A program made the position numbers and the translations under genes. A DNA stretch of 29,868 bases from CAZMCH01 sp964564735 (GTDB taxonomy: Bacteria > Poribacteria > DTPJ01), in assembly GCA_964564735.1 (NCBI GenBank), contig CAZMCH010000049.1, forward strand, positions 1 to 29,868, in the 5' to 3' direction. Positions 28,832-29,868 of the stretch are shown one piece after another (the first letter of the stretch is position 1; every line of letters starts with the position of its first letter). The notes beneath the pieces are model-generated. The model saw only the letters and a list, made by a program, of their open reading frames with translations, was not told the origin of the DNA and did no database searches.

Positions 28832-29868
28832 TTATAATAAAGCTTTCATTTCAGCGATCTGGTCTCTAAGAGATGCCGCCTTTTCAAATTCAAGATTTTG
28901 AGCAGATTCGCGCATCTCTTGCTCAAGTTCAGCGATTATTCTATTCAAATCTTCCTTTGACATAAATGTTTCGGCACCTGCAATATCTTCTTCTGCTTCT
29001 TTATGTTCGCTTTCAATAAGTTCCCTGATGGCTTTTGATATGGTTTCAGGCGTTATGTTATGCTTTTTGTTATATGCCAATTGTGCCTGTCTGCGTCTTT
29101 GTGTTTCTTTGATGACCTGATCCATTGCTGGAGTGATCTCATTAGCATACATTATAACTTCACCGTCAACATTTCTTGCCGCTCTACCTGCTATTTGGAT
29201 CATTGCGGTTGCTGATCGCAAAAATCCCTGACTATCTGCATTTAAAATAGCAACAAGCGAGACTTCTGGCAAATCAAGCCCTTCTCTTAAAAGGTTTATG
29301 CCAACAAGCACGTCAAACTTTGCTTCTCTAAGTTCTCGGATTATCTCTGTCCTGTCTATTGTATGTATTTCGGAGTGCATGTATCTTGCCTTTATGCCCA
29401 TACCGATAAAATATTCTGATAAATCTTCTGCCATGCGCTTTGTTAATGTAGTTACAAGGACTCGCTGGTTCTTTTTAACACGTTTCCTTATCTCTCCGAT
29501 TAAGTCATCAATTTGACCATCAATGGGCTTAACTATTATTTGAGGGTCCATAAGCCCTGTAGGTCTGACTATCTGCTCTGCGACTTGCTCGCTTATTTCG
29601 AGTTCATAATCTGCAGGTGTTGCAGAGACAAATATAAGCTGATTTACCCGATCATGAAATTCATCAAATCTCAATGGGCGATTATCCAATGCAGATGGCA
29701 ACCTAAATCCATATTCAACAAGCGTTTCCTTGCGTGATCTATCGCCAAAATACATAGCTCGTATTTGTGGAATACTAACATGCGATTCGTCAATAAACAT
29801 CAGAAAATCTTCTGGAAAATAATTTATTAGTGTATATGGCGCATGTCCCGGTGGTAAGCCTGCCATAA
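28832..29868 (-). CDS. uvrB: UvrABC system protein B, C-terminal part
   Basis: The last 345 or so residues of UvrB; the N-terminus lies beyond the window edge (the Met near 29866 is internal, as in the usual sequence before PYTLINYFPEDF). Seen: DESHVSIPQIRAMYFGDRSRKE, YGFRLPSALDNRPLRF, ATPADYELEIS, the helicase motifs VLVGINLLREGLDLPEVSLV and QIAGRAARN, and the C-terminal UVR domain (FEKAASLRDQIAEMKALL) that binds UvrC. It loads at damaged DNA with UvrA and recruits UvrC for excision repair. The gene ends 16 nt before iolB, so the two may share a transcript although they are unrelated in function. Confidence 0.96.
   Translation of the reverse strand, partial: MAGLPPGHAPYTLINYFPEDFLMFIDESHVSIPQIRAMYFGDRSRKETLVEYGFRLPSALDNRPLRFDEFHDRVNQLIFVSATPADYELEISEQVAEQIVRPTGLMDPQIIVKPIDGQIDDLIGEIRKRVKKNQRVLVTTLTKRMAEDLSEYFIGMGIKARYMHSEIHTIDRTEIIRELREAKFDVLVGINLLREGLDLPEVSLVAILNADSQGFLRSATAMIQIAGRAARNVDGEVIMYANEITPAMDQVIKETQRRRQAQLAYNKKHNITPETISKAIRELIESEHKEAEEDIAGAETFMSKEDLNRIIAELEQEMRESAQNLEFEKAASLRDQIAEMKALL

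Noticed and set aside
29864..29866. ATG near the right edge as the start of uvrB
   Set aside because: It precedes PYTLINYFPEDF, which lies in the middle of UvrB; the gene clearly continues out of the window.
1..29868. CRISPR array, tRNA or rRNA gene
   Set aside because: No regularly spaced direct repeats and no tRNA- or rRNA-like sequence were found in the intergenic spaces; genes occupy nearly all of the window.

Overview
This is an A+T-rich bacterial window in which almost every gene is on the minus strand; only the first two genes (methyltransferase, sugar epimerase) are on the plus strand. KdsB (CMP-Kdo synthesis), several lipobox lipoproteins, an OmpA-type protein and an LPP20-type lipoprotein point to a Gram-negative-type cell with an outer membrane and Kdo-containing lipopolysaccharide. 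GH29 fucosidase, DTE-type epimerase, IolB, a second TIM-barrel isomerase and a creatininase-family protein suggest a sugar and sugar-acid heterotroph. That mix is reminiscent of uncultured lineages such as Poribacteria-like bacteria, but I cannot place it from sequence alone. TGA is used as a normal stop, and several genes start with TTG behind a good Shine-Dalgarno site. A 10-N run inside the PEGA gene shows this is a scaffolded draft assembly.

Layout. (1) 1-1.85 kb: leader with a promoter-like site and a palindromic repeat, a methyltransferase and an epimerase, closed by a hairpin shared with the convergent gene. (2) 1.9-11.2 kb, minus strand: alcohol dehydrogenase, NusG_II membrane protein, Gx transporter, homocysteine methyltransferase, a MoeA/substrate-binding fusion, then a tightly overlapping envelope trio (LPP20 lipoprotein, five-repeat PEGA protein, TPR lipoprotein) and the fucosidase. 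(3) 11.3-13.8 kb: UbiA prenyltransferase, OmpA lipoprotein, creatininase family. (4) 13.9-18.1 kb: conserved core genes kdsB-pyrG-accD-accA. (5) 18.1-29.9 kb: partial uvrB, iolB and a long run of two-carbon and three-carbon acid metabolism genes (etfB, etfA, GlcD/LctD-type flavoprotein, glycerate kinase, D-2-hydroxyacid dehydrogenase), ending at a hairpin terminator.

The most unusual part is 20.3-27.9 kb. Toxin-antitoxin and nuclease genes are threaded between co-directional metabolic genes: HEPN/MNT, a DUF104-type antitoxin with a broken PIN toxin, hicB with a hicA carrying a premature TGA, an Rpn-type nuclease broken by an internal loss, and an orphan protein that looks like two antitoxins fused. 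The etfB-etfA junction carries a roughly 720-bp antitoxin/toxin insertion flanked by a direct repeat of the 5' end of etfA. Inside it lies a 150-bp element with 18-bp imperfect terminal inverted repeats and a CTAAA target duplication. Without these insertions the order is etfB-etfA-glcD, the order of flavin-based lactate (LctBCD-type) or glycolate dehydrogenase complexes. With the downstream glycerate genes this could form a 2-hydroxyacid use pathway.
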